A DNA stretch of 38,744 bases from Myxococcota bacterium. GTDB lineage: Bacteria > Myxococcota_A > Polyangia > Polyangiales > Houyiibacteriaceae. The stretch lies in assembly GCA_025453555.1 (NCBI GenBank), contig JALOQC010000064.1, forward strand, positions 1 to 38,744, read 5' to 3'. Of the stretch, positions 1 to 8,099 are shown piece after piece. A program made the position numbers and the translations under genes. Numbering within the stretch: the first letter of the stretch is position 1; every line of letters starts with the position of its first letter. The notes beneath the pieces were generated by a model. The model did no database searches and was not told where the DNA came from. It saw nothing but the letters and a program-made list of their open reading frames with translations.

Positions 1-168
1 GGGACGCTGCTGTCGCCGTGCAGGCCGAGGTCGAGCGAGTCGCTCGTGATCGTCTCGAGCGCGCGGTAGGCGACGCGCGCGATCGCGCCGTCGCGCTCGG
101 TGGTCTCGATCGCGCGACCGAAGGCGTCGTGCCGCGTGCTCGCGAAGTTGGCGGCGGGGAGCGCGACG
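1..168 (-). pseudogene. Rhs/YD-repeat protein, distal fragment (runs off the left edge)
   Basis: The minus strand reads in one frame from about 168 to the window edge and contains the YD/Rhs-type pieces DAFGRAIETTERDG and ARVAYRALETITSDSLDL. It belongs to the same gene as the Rhs N-terminal part at 751-1439, but about 580 bp of unrelated DNA lies between them and an in-frame TAG (near 172-174) sits at the junction, so it cannot be translated as one protein. Rhs proteins are large secreted or surface shell proteins, often carrying a C-terminal toxin. The C-terminus lies outside the window, so any toxin cannot be judged. Confidence 0.6.
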
Positions 169-426
169 AACTATCGATTCGCCTCCGGCTGGCTCAATTC
201 CAGCAAACAGTCCTTGAAATCGACGCAACTCATCGATCCTTTCGAAGTCACCAACGAGTGGTTCGAGCTCTTGCTCCCGTCGCTGCAGCTGGTGCTCACG
301 GACCGGGTTCCCCCTGCCGATCGACCACGAGCGCAGTTCGTGCTCGAACGCCTCCACCTCGATCACGACGAGCGAATCGTTCGACAACGACGAGAGTGGC
401 TTCGCATGTACGAAGAGGCGAGCTGA
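169..426 (+). pseudogene. C-terminal fragment of an unrecognised protein
   Basis: An open plus-strand frame starts abruptly at the Rhs break and ends in TGA at 424-426. Its product (about 85 aa) looks like genuine coding sequence: a hydrophobic/amphipathic stretch with EWFELLLPSLQLVLTDRV, then FVLERLHLDHDERIVRQ and a charged C-terminus WLRMYEEAS. Base composition is less GC-rich than the Rhs pieces on either side, which suggests foreign DNA. There is no convincing start codon at the left end, so this is the 3' end of a gene whose 5' part is missing. Family not recognised. Confidence 0.4.
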
Positions 427-571
427 CCGTCGAAGGGCTCGCGAAGAAGGCGCCGCTCGTCGCGGCGGCGGTTCGGAAGCGGGACGGGGCCTGAGCGAGG
501 CCGCGCGGGCTCCGCCCGAGAAAGTGAGAGCGCGACGAGAGTTGACCGGGCTCGAGGTACGGTACCCCTCG

Positions 572-762
572 ATGAACGACGAGACGATTCGCGAACGAAT
601 CCTCCACGCCGTCGAGACGCGACTCCGTGAGACCGGGGGCATCCTCACGCGTCACGAGCTCACGCACTTCCGCGTGGGCTCCGAGGAGTATCGGCTGGTC
701 GACCAGTCGCGCGGCATCTGGAACCCCAAGTGGCTGGACGCAACGCTCTCGATCCTCACGTC
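572..762 (+). pseudogene. N-terminal fragment of an HNH-endonuclease-family protein
   Basis: ATG at 572 opens a frame whose product begins MNDETIRERILHAVETRLRE and contains GGILTRHELTHF and LVDQSRGIWNPKWLDATLSI. The 'GIWNP..L.ATLSI' stretch is what I recognise from the N-terminus of restriction-like HNH endonucleases. The frame then passes into antisense Rhs DNA at about 751-763, so the catalytic HNH part is absent. With the fragment at 169-426 it forms the insert that splits the Rhs gene. Family assignment rests on memory of the motif, not on a search. Confidence 0.5.
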
Positions 763-1439
763 CCGGCCGTCGCGGGTGACCGACTCGAGGTAACCGCGCT
801 CGTCGTAGCCGAACTGGACGGTGAGCTGGAGCGGGTCGCCTTCGAGGGCAGTGATGGAGAGCAGGCGGACACCGCCGGGGAAGCGGCCGTACTGGAAGCG
901 CAGCGTGCGGCCGGTGGTGTCGGTGACGAGCGATACGCGCTGCTCCGCGTCGTACGCGAAGGTCATCGTGTTGCCGTTGCGATCCACGATGCGTCGGACG
1001 GGCTCGGGGACCGGCGAGCCGGGAGGCGCGCTCGGGTCTCCGTCGGTCACGTCGCGGCCGGGGGCCTGTAGGCCGAGACGGAAGAAGAGCGGATCGGTGA
1101 CGGAGATGCGCGAGCGTTCGGCGCGCACGGAGAGGCTCGGCTCGGCGAAGCTCGGTTGATCGGATCGTCGCTCCCGTCGAGCCCGAGCATGGTGCTCATC
1201 TCGCGCAGCGACTCTTCGAGCGAGCCGAGATCCTCACGCAGCGTCTCGTCCGGTGTGAGCCCCTCCGGCAACACCACCTGCACGTTCGCGCGCGCCGCTT
1301 CGTCGGCGACCGCCGGATCGACCGTCGGATCGATCGTCGGATCGACCTCGTTCGCGCAACCGAACGCACCGAGACACAGCGACGTGAGCATGAGCGCGAA
1401 GCGCCAGCCACGTCCGACCGTTCCTTGACTCAATCTCAT
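751..1439 (-). pseudogene. Rhs/YD-repeat lipoprotein, N-terminal part, frameshifted
   Basis: The start is ATG at 1439, preceded by the Shine-Dalgarno-like GGGGAGACGAAG. The product opens with a lipoprotein signal (SLCLGAFGC) and an Asp/Pro/Thr-rich linker, then runs to LGLDGSDDP. Near 1150-1165 the frame shifts: the downstream frame reads PSFAEPSLSVRAERSR and continues into classic Rhs sequence (RRIVDRNGNTMTFAYDAEQR, DTTGRTLRFQYGR, FGYDERGYLESVTRDG). Coding similarity ends at about 751 where the HNH-like fragment begins. It therefore has two lesions, one frameshift and one insertion or replacement. Rhs family assignment is firm from the YD repeats; loss of function is inferred. Confidence 0.7.
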
Positions 1440-1621
1440 CTTCGTCTCCCCGCTGCCGACGTTGGCAGTCGTGGAGGCTTTCGAGCGCGCCCCCGAAGTC
1501 CTGACACATCGCTGCGGACGATTTTCGACTCGGTCACCGACTCGGGCCCACGCGGTGATGGGACTCACGCGGTGATGGGACTCGTCGGCGTGAGACGGAT
1601 CTCGATCCTCACGAGCAACGC

Positions 1622-2029
1622 TCATCGCGCGGTCAGGTTCACGTACTCCACCGTTCCCTCCCCGCCCGCGACGCCGTCACCGACGGAGACGATCCACCGC
1701 CCGTTCACTCCCGTCCACGGCACGCGGACGGTGCCGCACCACGCGAAGTCGGGCACGCCCGCGCCGCTGCGATCGTGGAGCGAGAGCTGCGCGCCGTTCG
1801 GAGCGCGCACGCGCACCTTGAGCTGGCCGCGGTCCGGGTGACGGAGGCGCAGGTCGAGCGCGAGCTGGGTGGAGCTCGACCCGCCCGCGACCACGATCGG
1901 GAGCAGCACGCCCGCGGTGGATCCATCCGGGATGCGCTCGCCGAAGACACATGCGCCTTCGCTCGCGATCCCGACGCTCTGCGCGAGCGGGCACTGTCCG
2001 ATCAGGGTCTGCCGACCGGTGGTGCACAC
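1622..2029 (-). CDS. P-domain (proprotein-convertase-type beta domain) ORF, no own signal peptide
   Basis: About 135 aa from a GTG at 2029. The product resembles a P/homo-B domain as found C-terminally in secreted subtilases and surface proteins: GERIPDGSTAG, a run of beta strands, LKVRVRAPNGAQLSLHD, and a terminal GRWIVSVGDGVAGGEGTVE. Two cysteines near the start and one in AWCGTV suggest an extracytoplasmic location, yet there is no signal peptide. The frame stays open upstream to a TGA at 2111-2113, which is the stop of the preceding membrane protein in the same frame, and the unread segment encodes a Pro/Glu-rich linker ending in PSPPSCRDDEPVC. It could be the C-terminal domain of the preceding gene cut off by a nonsense codon, or be made by readthrough. 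Start uncertain. Confidence 0.5.
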   Translation of the reverse strand: MCTTGRQTLIGQCPLAQSVGIASEGACVFGERIPDGSTAGVLLPIVVAGGSSSTQLALDLRLRHPDRGQLKVRVRAPNGAQLSLHDRSGAGVPDFAWCGTVRVPWTGVNGRWIVSVGDGVAGGEGTVEYVNLTAR

Positions 2030-2110
2030 CGGCTCGTCGTCGCGACACGAGGGTGGGGAAGGCGTCTCCGGCTCGGGGCGGGCTCGGGCTCGAGCGAGCG
2101 GGCTTGGCGA

Positions 2111-3061
2111 TCAATCGACGAACGACGAGCCGGGCGCGCGCTGGATCGCGACCCGCACCGTGGTGTCCGGACGCACGAGCGCCACCGTGGTCGCCGCGAT
2201 CGACGCCACGAGCGCGAGCGCCGCGATCCGTCGGGCCAGCGTCGGGATCGACACCACGCCCGCCACCGGCTCCGCGAGCTCACCGTCGCGGAAGGGACCC
2301 TCGCCCGCACGCGCGACCCGCACCACCACCAGCTCCGCGCGCTCGAAGCGCTCCGCGAGCGATCCCTTCGCGACCACGAGCCGATGCTCCGCGTCGTCAC
2401 CGCGCGCCATCCGCTGCAGCGCGCGTCCGAGCCGCGCGTATCGGATCGCCACCGCGACCGCGAACGCCGACGCCACGACGACCGCGACCACACCCACCAC
2501 CGCAGGACCACCTTGGTAGAGCGCGAGCGGCGCGTGCGCTTCGAGCGCGAACGTGAGCGCCGCGACCACGAGCCCCCAGCCCGCCGCGAAGCCGTCCAGT
2601 CCGAGCCGCGCGTCGAGATCTTCGCGCCCGCGGTAGTGCCGCTCGAGCCCGAGCAGCGGCCACATCGCGAACCCGAACGCGAGCCCGACGCTCAAGCTCA
2701 CGGGGAACCCGATCATCGTCGCCAGGATCATCGCCCCGAACATCGCCGCGACCTCGCCTTGCTCGAACGCCGAGAAGAGCCCGGCCATCAGCGACGCGTT
2801 CACCAGGCCGAGCAGCGGCCCGATCAACACCACGATCGCGGTGCTCGACGCGCGCATGGCCCAGCGCACGAAGAGCCGAGCGAAGAACGCGGTCGTCACG
2901 ATCGGGAGCAGCGCGGGCGAGACGACGCGGTGGTATCCGTCGAGCCCGTAGAGATCGATCACCATCGCCGCGACCGGCACGCTCGCGAGCGCGGCTCCGA
3001 TCGTCGCCACCCACGTCACCCGCTCGCGCCGCGCGTCGTCCGTCGATCGCTCCGTCCACAT
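2111..3061 (-). CDS. polytopic membrane protein of unknown function
   Basis: 316 aa from ATG at 3061. About seven or eight hydrophobic segments are visible, for example VTWVATIGAALASVPVAAMV, a pair around SPALLPIVTTAFF and STAIVVLIGPLLGLVNASL, AMFGAMILATMIGFPVSLSV, GWGLVVAALTFAL, AVVGVVAVVVASAFAVAVAI, and a last one IAALALVASIAATTVALV followed by a short tail. No family recognised. It lies downstream of a chitinase lipoprotein and a small ORF on the same strand and is followed in the same frame, after its TGA, by the P-domain ORF. If that TGA is read through, the P-domain would hang from the last membrane segment. Confidence 0.6.
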   Translation of the reverse strand: MWTERSTDDARRERVTWVATIGAALASVPVAAMVIDLYGLDGYHRVVSPALLPIVTTAFFARLFVRWAMRASSTAIVVLIGPLLGLVNASLMAGLFSAFEQGEVAAMFGAMILATMIGFPVSLSVGLAFGFAMWPLLGLERHYRGREDLDARLGLDGFAAGWGLVVAALTFALEAHAPLALYQGGPAVVGVVAVVVASAFAVAVAIRYARLGRALQRMARGDDAEHRLVVAKGSLAERFERAELVVVRVARAGEGPFRDGELAEPVAGVVSIPTLARRIAALALVASIAATTVALVRPDTTVRVAIQRAPGSSFVD

Positions 3062-3216
3062 GCCGCATCGACGTACGAGCCCATGGCTCGCATTCCAGCG
3101 CAGACCTCGTCGAAGCCGACCCCGGTCCCGCCGCCGCCGCCGCCGTCGCCGTTCACGTCGCCGTCGCCACGACCACCTCGACGATCACGACCACGGCGAT
3201 CCGATGCGCCGCTCAC
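3016..3216 (-). CDS. possible small Gly/Asp-rich ORF between chitinase and membrane protein
   Basis: A 66-aa frame starts at GTG 3216, overlapping the chitinase stop (GTGA), and ends 46 nt inside the next gene. The product has a basic start, a Gly/Asp-rich run, then VGFDEVCAGMRAMGSYVDAAC. The close overlaps on both sides suit an operon, and the second half reads like real protein, but the low-complexity first half and lack of a known family keep this weak. It may be chance coding in high-GC DNA. Confidence 0.25.
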   Translation of the reverse strand: MSGASDRRGRDRRGGRGDGDVNGDGGGGGGTGVGFDEVCAGMRAMGSYVDAACGRSDRRTTRGASG

Positions 3217-4571
3217 TCCATCAACACCCGCATCAACGAGTGCGCGGAGTCGTCGCTGTTCATCTCCCAGATCATGAACCCCGCGAGCCCACGCGAGCGG
3301 CCGAAATCGCGTTTGATCGCGAGCGAGCGCGGGTCGTCGTACGAGACGAAGACGCCCCCCGCCGCGTCGTGCAGGTACGGCGCCTGCGCCACCTCGTCGA
3401 AGCCCTGCGTGAAGCGCGCGTCGGTCAGGTAGCGCGCCGCGATGTCCTTCCACTCGAGCACGCCGCCCTCCCACGAGCCGGGCCCGGCGCCCGTCGCCGC
3501 ACCCCGCAGCCCCGCCGTCGCGCCCGCCCACGAGCGCCCGTAGAAGGGCACGCCGAGCACGAGCTTGCTCGCCGGCACACCACCTTCGAGGTAGCCGTCG
3601 ATCGCATCCGTCACCGCGAAGCCCGCGGGCTCGCCCGGCACCGTGACCATCGGCGCGTTGTGTCCCGTGGTGCGCGCCCACGCGCCGTGGAAGTCGTAGG
3701 TCATCACGTTGATCCAATCGAGCGCGGCGGCCATCGCCGGCAGATCGAGGTTGCCGATCGGCTCCGGCCCCGCCCCCACCGCGATCGTGAGCAAGTACGG
3801 CTCCGCTCGACCGTCGCGCGCCGCTCGCGCTTCCAGCTCGCGCCGCAGGGTCTGCAGCAGGAGCACGTAGTTCGCCTTGTCCTCCGGGCGACGGATGTTG
3901 GTCTCGAGCCCGCCGCTCACCGGGAACTCCCAATCCACGTCGAGCCCGTCGAAGCCGTAGCGCGCCGCGAGCTCCACACACGAACGCGCGAAGCGATCGC
4001 GGCTCGCGTCCGTGAGCGCGACGTCCGAGAAGTCGCGGCTCCACGTCCACCCGCCGATGCTGAGCAGCGTGCGCAGGTTCGGGTGCATCTCCTTGGCGCG
4101 GCGGAGCTGACCGAAGCTCCCGCGCAGCGCGCCTTCGTCCCAGGTGTCGCCGGGGTACGCGCGATCGATGTCCGCATACGAATCACCGAGCACACACTCG
4201 CCGCCCGCGATGTTCACGAACGCGTAGTTCACGTGCGTGAGCATCTCCAGCGGCATGTCCATCACGTGGAAGTTGCGGTCGTAGACGCTCCAGCTCGAGA
4301 AGTACCCGACGCGGAGCTCGTCTTCGCGCCGCGGCGGTGGCGTCGTCGTCCCTCCGTCGTTGCCGGGCGCGATCGTGCCGCCGTCCTCGTCGCGCGGAGG
4401 CGTCGCCGCGTCGTCGTCGAACGGGCTCGGCGTGTCGTCCTCCACGCCCGCGTCGCGCCGCGGTCGTGTCCCTCCGTCTCCGTCCGCCAACCCCATCGTC
4501 GCCGGCTCGCACCCGAGCCCGAAGAGGAGAAGGCACCCGATCCCGACCGTCGTCGTCGTCGTCGCACGCAT
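3213..4571 (-). CDS. GH18 chitinase, lipoprotein
   Basis: 452 aa. The N-terminus carries a lipoprotein signal (VGIGCLLLFGLGC), so the protein is probably exported and lipid-anchored. Residues about 25-85 are an Asp/Gly/Thr/Pro-rich linker. The rest is a glycosyl hydrolase family 18 barrel: LRVGYFSSWSVYDRNF at the first strand, LLSIGGWTWS, and the catalytic DxxDxDxE signature as FDGLDVDWEFP, whose Glu is the acid/base in this family. Also present are INVMTYDFHGAW and the final WEMNSDD strand. The expected reaction is endo-hydrolysis of chitin or related beta-1,4-GlcNAc polymers using substrate-assisted catalysis. It heads a minus-strand group with the small ORF and membrane protein downstream; the hydrolase gene at 4711 is divergent. 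Confidence 0.93.
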   Translation of the reverse strand: MRATTTTTVGIGCLLLFGLGCEPATMGLADGDGGTRPRRDAGVEDDTPSPFDDDAATPPRDEDGGTIAPGNDGGTTTPPPRREDELRVGYFSSWSVYDRNFHVMDMPLEMLTHVNYAFVNIAGGECVLGDSYADIDRAYPGDTWDEGALRGSFGQLRRAKEMHPNLRTLLSIGGWTWSRDFSDVALTDASRDRFARSCVELAARYGFDGLDVDWEFPVSGGLETNIRRPEDKANYVLLLQTLRRELEARAARDGRAEPYLLTIAVGAGPEPIGNLDLPAMAAALDWINVMTYDFHGAWARTTGHNAPMVTVPGEPAGFAVTDAIDGYLEGGVPASKLVLGVPFYGRSWAGATAGLRGAATGAGPGSWEGGVLEWKDIAARYLTDARFTQGFDEVAQAPYLHDAAGGVFVSYDDPRSLAIKRDFGRSRGLAGFMIWEMNSDDSAHSLMRVLME

Positions 4572-4710
4572 GAGCCGAGAGAGCGGGCGCGCGGAGAGTT
4601 CGGGTCAACGCAAAGAGCGTCGGGCCGGATCGGGGCTCGGGCGACGCCGACCGTGACTCGGAGCGCCCGACGCGCAGTCCGCGACCGGGCGGAGCTGGTA
4701 GGGTTCGGTC

Positions 4711-5814
4711 GTGCAGAGCTCGCTTCGCTCGAACGACGGAGCCGCGTCGCTTCGCTTGGTGGCTCGGCTCGCGCGGACGCTCGGACCGTGGGCGAGCGGG
4801 CGCGTCCCCGACGTCGCGCGGCGCTCGGTCACGATCCCCACGCGCCGCGATCGACCGGCCTTCGAAGCGTGGCTCTACACGCCGCGCGCTCGCCCACTCG
4901 GCGCGCTCCTCGTCGCCCCCGGCCTGCACTGGCTGGGACCCGCCGACCCGCGCCTCGACGGCTTCTGTCGCTCGCTCGCGGATGCCGGCCTCGTCGTGCT
5001 CTGCCCCTTCTTGCCCGACTTCGGTCAGATGCGCGTGCGCAGCTCGCTCGGCGGCGATCTGCTGCGCGCGTTCGACTTCTTCGTCGCCTCCGGAGAAGCG
5101 CCGCATGATCGGCCGGGCGTGTTCTCCATCTCCTTCGGCTCGCTGCCCGCGCTCTTCGTGGCCTCGCGCCGACCGATCGGAGGCCTCGTCTGCTTCGGCG
5201 GCTTCGCCGATTTCGACGACACGCTCCGCTTCTGCGTCAGCGGCCGCACGCGCCACGCCACGAGCGACGCGCCGCGTCCCCACGATCCCCTCAACGCCTG
5301 CGTGGTCCTCCTGAACTTGCTCGAGCACCTCGACGCGACGAGCCCGCACGAGGTCGAGCTCGCATGGCGCGCGTACGTCCGCCGCACCTGGGGACGCGCG
5401 CACCTCAAGCACCACGGCGCGTTCGTCCCGATCGCACACTCGCTTGCGCGTGAGCTCCCGAGCGCGCGCGATCGCGAGCTCTTCCTCGTCGGCGTGCGGG
5501 CCGAGCCCGGCGCGGAGGAGCTGCTCGAGCTCGGCCTCCGGCGTCGTGGCGGCACCGCCGATCTCGACCCGATGCCCTTCGCGCGCCACGTCGAGGTGTC
5601 GGCGACCGCGGTGCACGGCCGCGAGGACGACGTGATCCCGGTCGAGCACGCAGAGCTCCTCGCGCGCGCCTTCCCGAACGGTCGCGCCTTCGTGACCGGC
5701 GCCTACGCCCACACGGGGAGCGCGTCGCTGCGCGAGCTCGTACCGCGCGCCGCCGCGGAGGGCCGGGCGATGTGGGGCATCCTGTCCACCATTGCGCAGT
5801 CAGCGAGTCCTTGA
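4711..5814 (+). CDS. alpha/beta-hydrolase-fold protein (dienelactone-hydrolase-like)
   Basis: 367 aa from GTG at 4711. The fold is suggested by the order of elements: an N-terminal strand region FEAWLYTPRARPLGALLVAP, then LVVLCPFLPDFGQMR, a nucleophile-elbow-like VFSISFGSLPALFVA, the acid-loop region VHGREDDVIPVEHAELL, and a late His in TGAYAHTGS. The Ser elbow reads S-I-S-F-G rather than the canonical G-x-S-x-G, so esterase activity is plausible but not certain. No signal peptide is evident, so it is probably cytoplasmic. Transcribed divergently from the chitinase with about 140 bp between. Substrate unknown. Confidence 0.75.
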   Translation: MQSSLRSNDGAASLRLVARLARTLGPWASGRVPDVARRSVTIPTRRDRPAFEAWLYTPRARPLGALLVAPGLHWLGPADPRLDGFCRSLADAGLVVLCPFLPDFGQMRVRSSLGGDLLRAFDFFVASGEAPHDRPGVFSISFGSLPALFVASRRPIGGLVCFGGFADFDDTLRFCVSGRTRHATSDAPRPHDPLNACVVLLNLLEHLDATSPHEVELAWRAYVRRTWGRAHLKHHGAFVPIAHSLARELPSARDRELFLVGVRAEPGAEELLELGLRRRGGTADLDPMPFARHVEVSATAVHGREDDVIPVEHAELLARAFPNGRAFVTGAYAHTGSASLRELVPRAAAEGRAMWGILSTIAQSASP

Positions 5815-6652
5815 GCCGAGGAATCGTTCGAGGCGACGCGTGCGCTGTGGCGCAGTTTGTCGGCCATTACCGACGCCGCTGACTCAGCGCTGTCGATGTG
5901 CGAGGCAGGATCAGCGAGCCCTCACCTTCGGGGCTGGCCCTCTGCGGCCAGGGGGCGTTGTCTGTGAGCTTTCTGGACGTCGCTGCTCTTCGGCGGGAGC
6001 GAACCGAGCGGAGCGCACGTGCCAGACGGGCGCGGGGATGCGGGGATCGGGGATACTTCCCCGCCTCCTGAGCGAAGCGCGTAGCGAACGAGAACGCCGG
6101 GCAATTCCGGGCAAGAGTTGCAAGGATCTCTGGTCCACCATGGCACGCGGCGTCATATCCCCATTCGGGGACTACGAGTGAAGCGCGCTCCCCGGTCCGG
6201 ACCTCGATCGGAGCATGGAAGCTCAACGATCTCCGTCGTTTCCGTGCCCGCGGAAAAAAACCATGGCGGGTCGGGAACGGCGTCCCCACGTTCTCGGTTG
6301 TTCGTCCAGGCTCGCTCTCACCCCACGGTGCGAGCTTTGCACAGTGACCCCAACGTGTGCCGAGCCACTCGGAAACCGAGCCTCGCGCGAACGTCTCAGC
6401 TCGTCTCTGCCCTCTGACGCGACGCCCTCTCCCGATGAATCCCACCCGCGCCCACCGAGACTCGGCCCCGTCGTTCCCACCTTCGCGCGGGCGCTCGGTG
6501 CAACGTCTCGGCTCGTCGCGCGTCGTAGAGGTTTCCCCGGGCTTTCGCTCGACGAGCGCTCGACCCATGAACTTTCGCGCGGTGTGCACCCACGAAGCCC
6601 TCGAGCTTCGGGGTCGCACCCGTCGCTTCCCGTCCTCTCGGATGCTGACTCA
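5815..6652. other. gene-free interval upstream of the sigma factor gene
   Basis: About 840 bp with several overlapping open frames on both strands but no convincing protein: composition is Arg/Ser/Pro-rich and frame preference is inconsistent. The plus-strand frame leading into the sigma gene is open from 6215, but the 5' part looks non-coding. I see no tRNA, no clear riboswitch and no strong hairpin. It probably holds the promoter and leader of the sigma factor gene. Confidence 0.4.
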
Positions 6653-7984
6653 ATGAAGGAAAGGCGGACCACCTTGACCGACGCGCGACACATCGAAGAA
6701 CTGATCGCCCGGGGCCGAGAGCACGGAGCGCTGACCTACGGCGAGGTCAGCAACGCGTTGGCGGCCGAGAGGGCCACGGACGCCACCACCATCCAGCGAG
6801 TCCTTCGCCGCCTCGACGCGTCGGGCATCGCGCTCGTCGACGACGACGGCGAAGCGCTCCCGCGCAAGGTCCTGAAGGAGAAGGCGGGCGCCAACGAGAC
6901 GATCCAGTCGTACCTGGATTGGATCGGCACCGTGAGCCTCCTGACCCGCGAGGGTGAGGTCGAGCTCGCGCGTCAGATCGAGGTCGGTCGCAACCTGATC
7001 TGGGAGTGTTTCGTCGCGTCGCGCATCAAGGCCCCGACCCTCGACGAGGTCCGTCGTCAGGTGAAGGCCGCCGAGATTCGCCCCCAAGACGCGGTCATCA
7101 CCGAAGAGTTCCTCGCGGTGCGCGAAGCCCTTCGGGCGTGGAATGCGCGCCTGGATTCCCGAAAGAAGGCCGACCGCGACGCGGTGGAGAAGGCGTCGGG
7201 CGCGAAGGCCAAGACCCTCAAGGACACCCTCGAGACCATCGAGGCCGCCGACCGTGAGGTCGAGCGCGCGAAGGCCGAGATGGTCGAGGCGAACCTTCGT
7301 CTGGTCGTCGCGACCGCGAAGAAGTACCTCAAGCGAGGGCTCCCGCTCCTGGATCTGATTCAGGAAGGGAACATGGGTTTGATGCGCGCCATCGACAAAT
7401 TCGACTACCGGCGCGGCTACAAGCTCTCGACCTACGCGTCGTGGTGGATCCGGCAGTCGATGGCCCGCGCCGCCACGGATCAGGGCCGCACGATCCGCGT
7501 GCCCGTGCACGCCCACGAGCTGCTCACGAAGCTGCTCAGCACCAGCCGCCGCCTGACCGGACAGCTCGGCCGCGAGCCGAACCCGAACGAGATCGCCGAG
7601 GCGATGCACGTGCCGGTCGAGAAGGTCCGCAGCCTGCTCGCCATCGCGCGCGACACCGTCTCGTTGGAGACGCCGGTCGGCAACGACGGCTCGAGCGAGC
7701 TCGGCGATCTGATCGCGGACGAGTCGGTGGCCTCCCCGATGGACAGCCTCGTCGACGACGACCTCGCGAGCACCGTGATGAGCGCGCTCGAGACGCTCAG
7801 CGAACGCGAGCAGCAGATCCTCCGCATGCGCTTCGGCCTCGGCGACGAAGAGGCCCGCACGCTGGCCGAGATCGGCCGCGAGTTCGGGCTCAGCCGCGAG
7901 CGCATCCGACAGCTCCAGGCGCTCGCCCTCCGCAAGCTGCGGCAGGCGACGCAGAGCGATTCGCTCCGGGCCTTCGTGGCCTGA
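6653..7984 (+). CDS. rpoD: RNA polymerase sigma-70 (RpoD-family) factor
   Basis: About 443 aa. Domains in order: a region-1.1-like helical N-terminus (HIEELIARGREHGALTYGEV), region 1.2 (LDWIGTVSLLTREGEVELAR), a modest acidic/basic helical insert, region 2 (AEMVEANLRLVVATAKKYLK, LDLIQEGNMGLMRAIDKFDY, YKLSTYASWWIRQSMARA), region 3, and region 4 with the HTH (LAEIGREFGLSRERIRQLQ). This is the housekeeping or a close RpoD-like sigma that directs core polymerase to -35/-10 promoters. The insert between 1.2 and 2 is short compared with delta-proteobacterial primary sigmas, so it may be a paralogue. Start choice: ATG 6653 lacks a clear Shine-Dalgarno, while in-frame TTG 6674 is preceded by AAGGAAAGGCGG. 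Confidence 0.93.
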   Translation: MKERRTTLTDARHIEELIARGREHGALTYGEVSNALAAERATDATTIQRVLRRLDASGIALVDDDGEALPRKVLKEKAGANETIQSYLDWIGTVSLLTREGEVELARQIEVGRNLIWECFVASRIKAPTLDEVRRQVKAAEIRPQDAVITEEFLAVREALRAWNARLDSRKKADRDAVEKASGAKAKTLKDTLETIEAADREVERAKAEMVEANLRLVVATAKKYLKRGLPLLDLIQEGNMGLMRAIDKFDYRRGYKLSTYASWWIRQSMARAATDQGRTIRVPVHAHELLTKLLSTSRRLTGQLGREPNPNEIAEAMHVPVEKVRSLLAIARDTVSLETPVGNDGSSELGDLIADESVASPMDSLVDDDLASTVMSALETLSEREQQILRMRFGLGDEEARTLAEIGREFGLSRERIRQLQALALRKLRQATQSDSLRAFVA

Positions 7985-7991
7985 CGAGCCG

Positions 7992-8033
7992 CTCGCCGAC
8001 GCCGCGCAGTTCTTCGCGTGCCGCGTCGGCGAG
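7992..8033. terminator. hairpin between convergent genes
   Basis: A perfect 11-bp inverted repeat (CTCGCCGACGC ... GCGTCGGCGAG) with a 20-nt loop sits 7 bp after the sigma factor stop and before the convergent methyltransferase end. No T-run follows, as is common in such GC-rich genomes. It could serve either direction. Confidence 0.55.
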
Positions 8034-8099
8034 CAACCACCACCTTCGGGCGGGGATCGGGCCGTGCTCGTTCCCCGCTCGTCGTTTCCGTCGCGCCGC

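Noticed and set aside
2111-2113. TGA as a selenocysteine codon
   Set aside because: No SECIS-like hairpin is obvious after it, the surrounding protein is not a redox enzyme, and no sel genes are in view; nonsense or readthrough is simpler.
3060-5108. 682-codon open frame on the plus strand opposite the chitinase
   Set aside because: Arg/His-rich product without any family; it is the antisense shadow of a clear GH18 gene in GC-rich DNA.
6215-6652. N-terminal extension of the sigma factor by about 146 codons
   Set aside because: The segment has no protein-like character or frame bias and sigma region 1.1 already begins after 6653.
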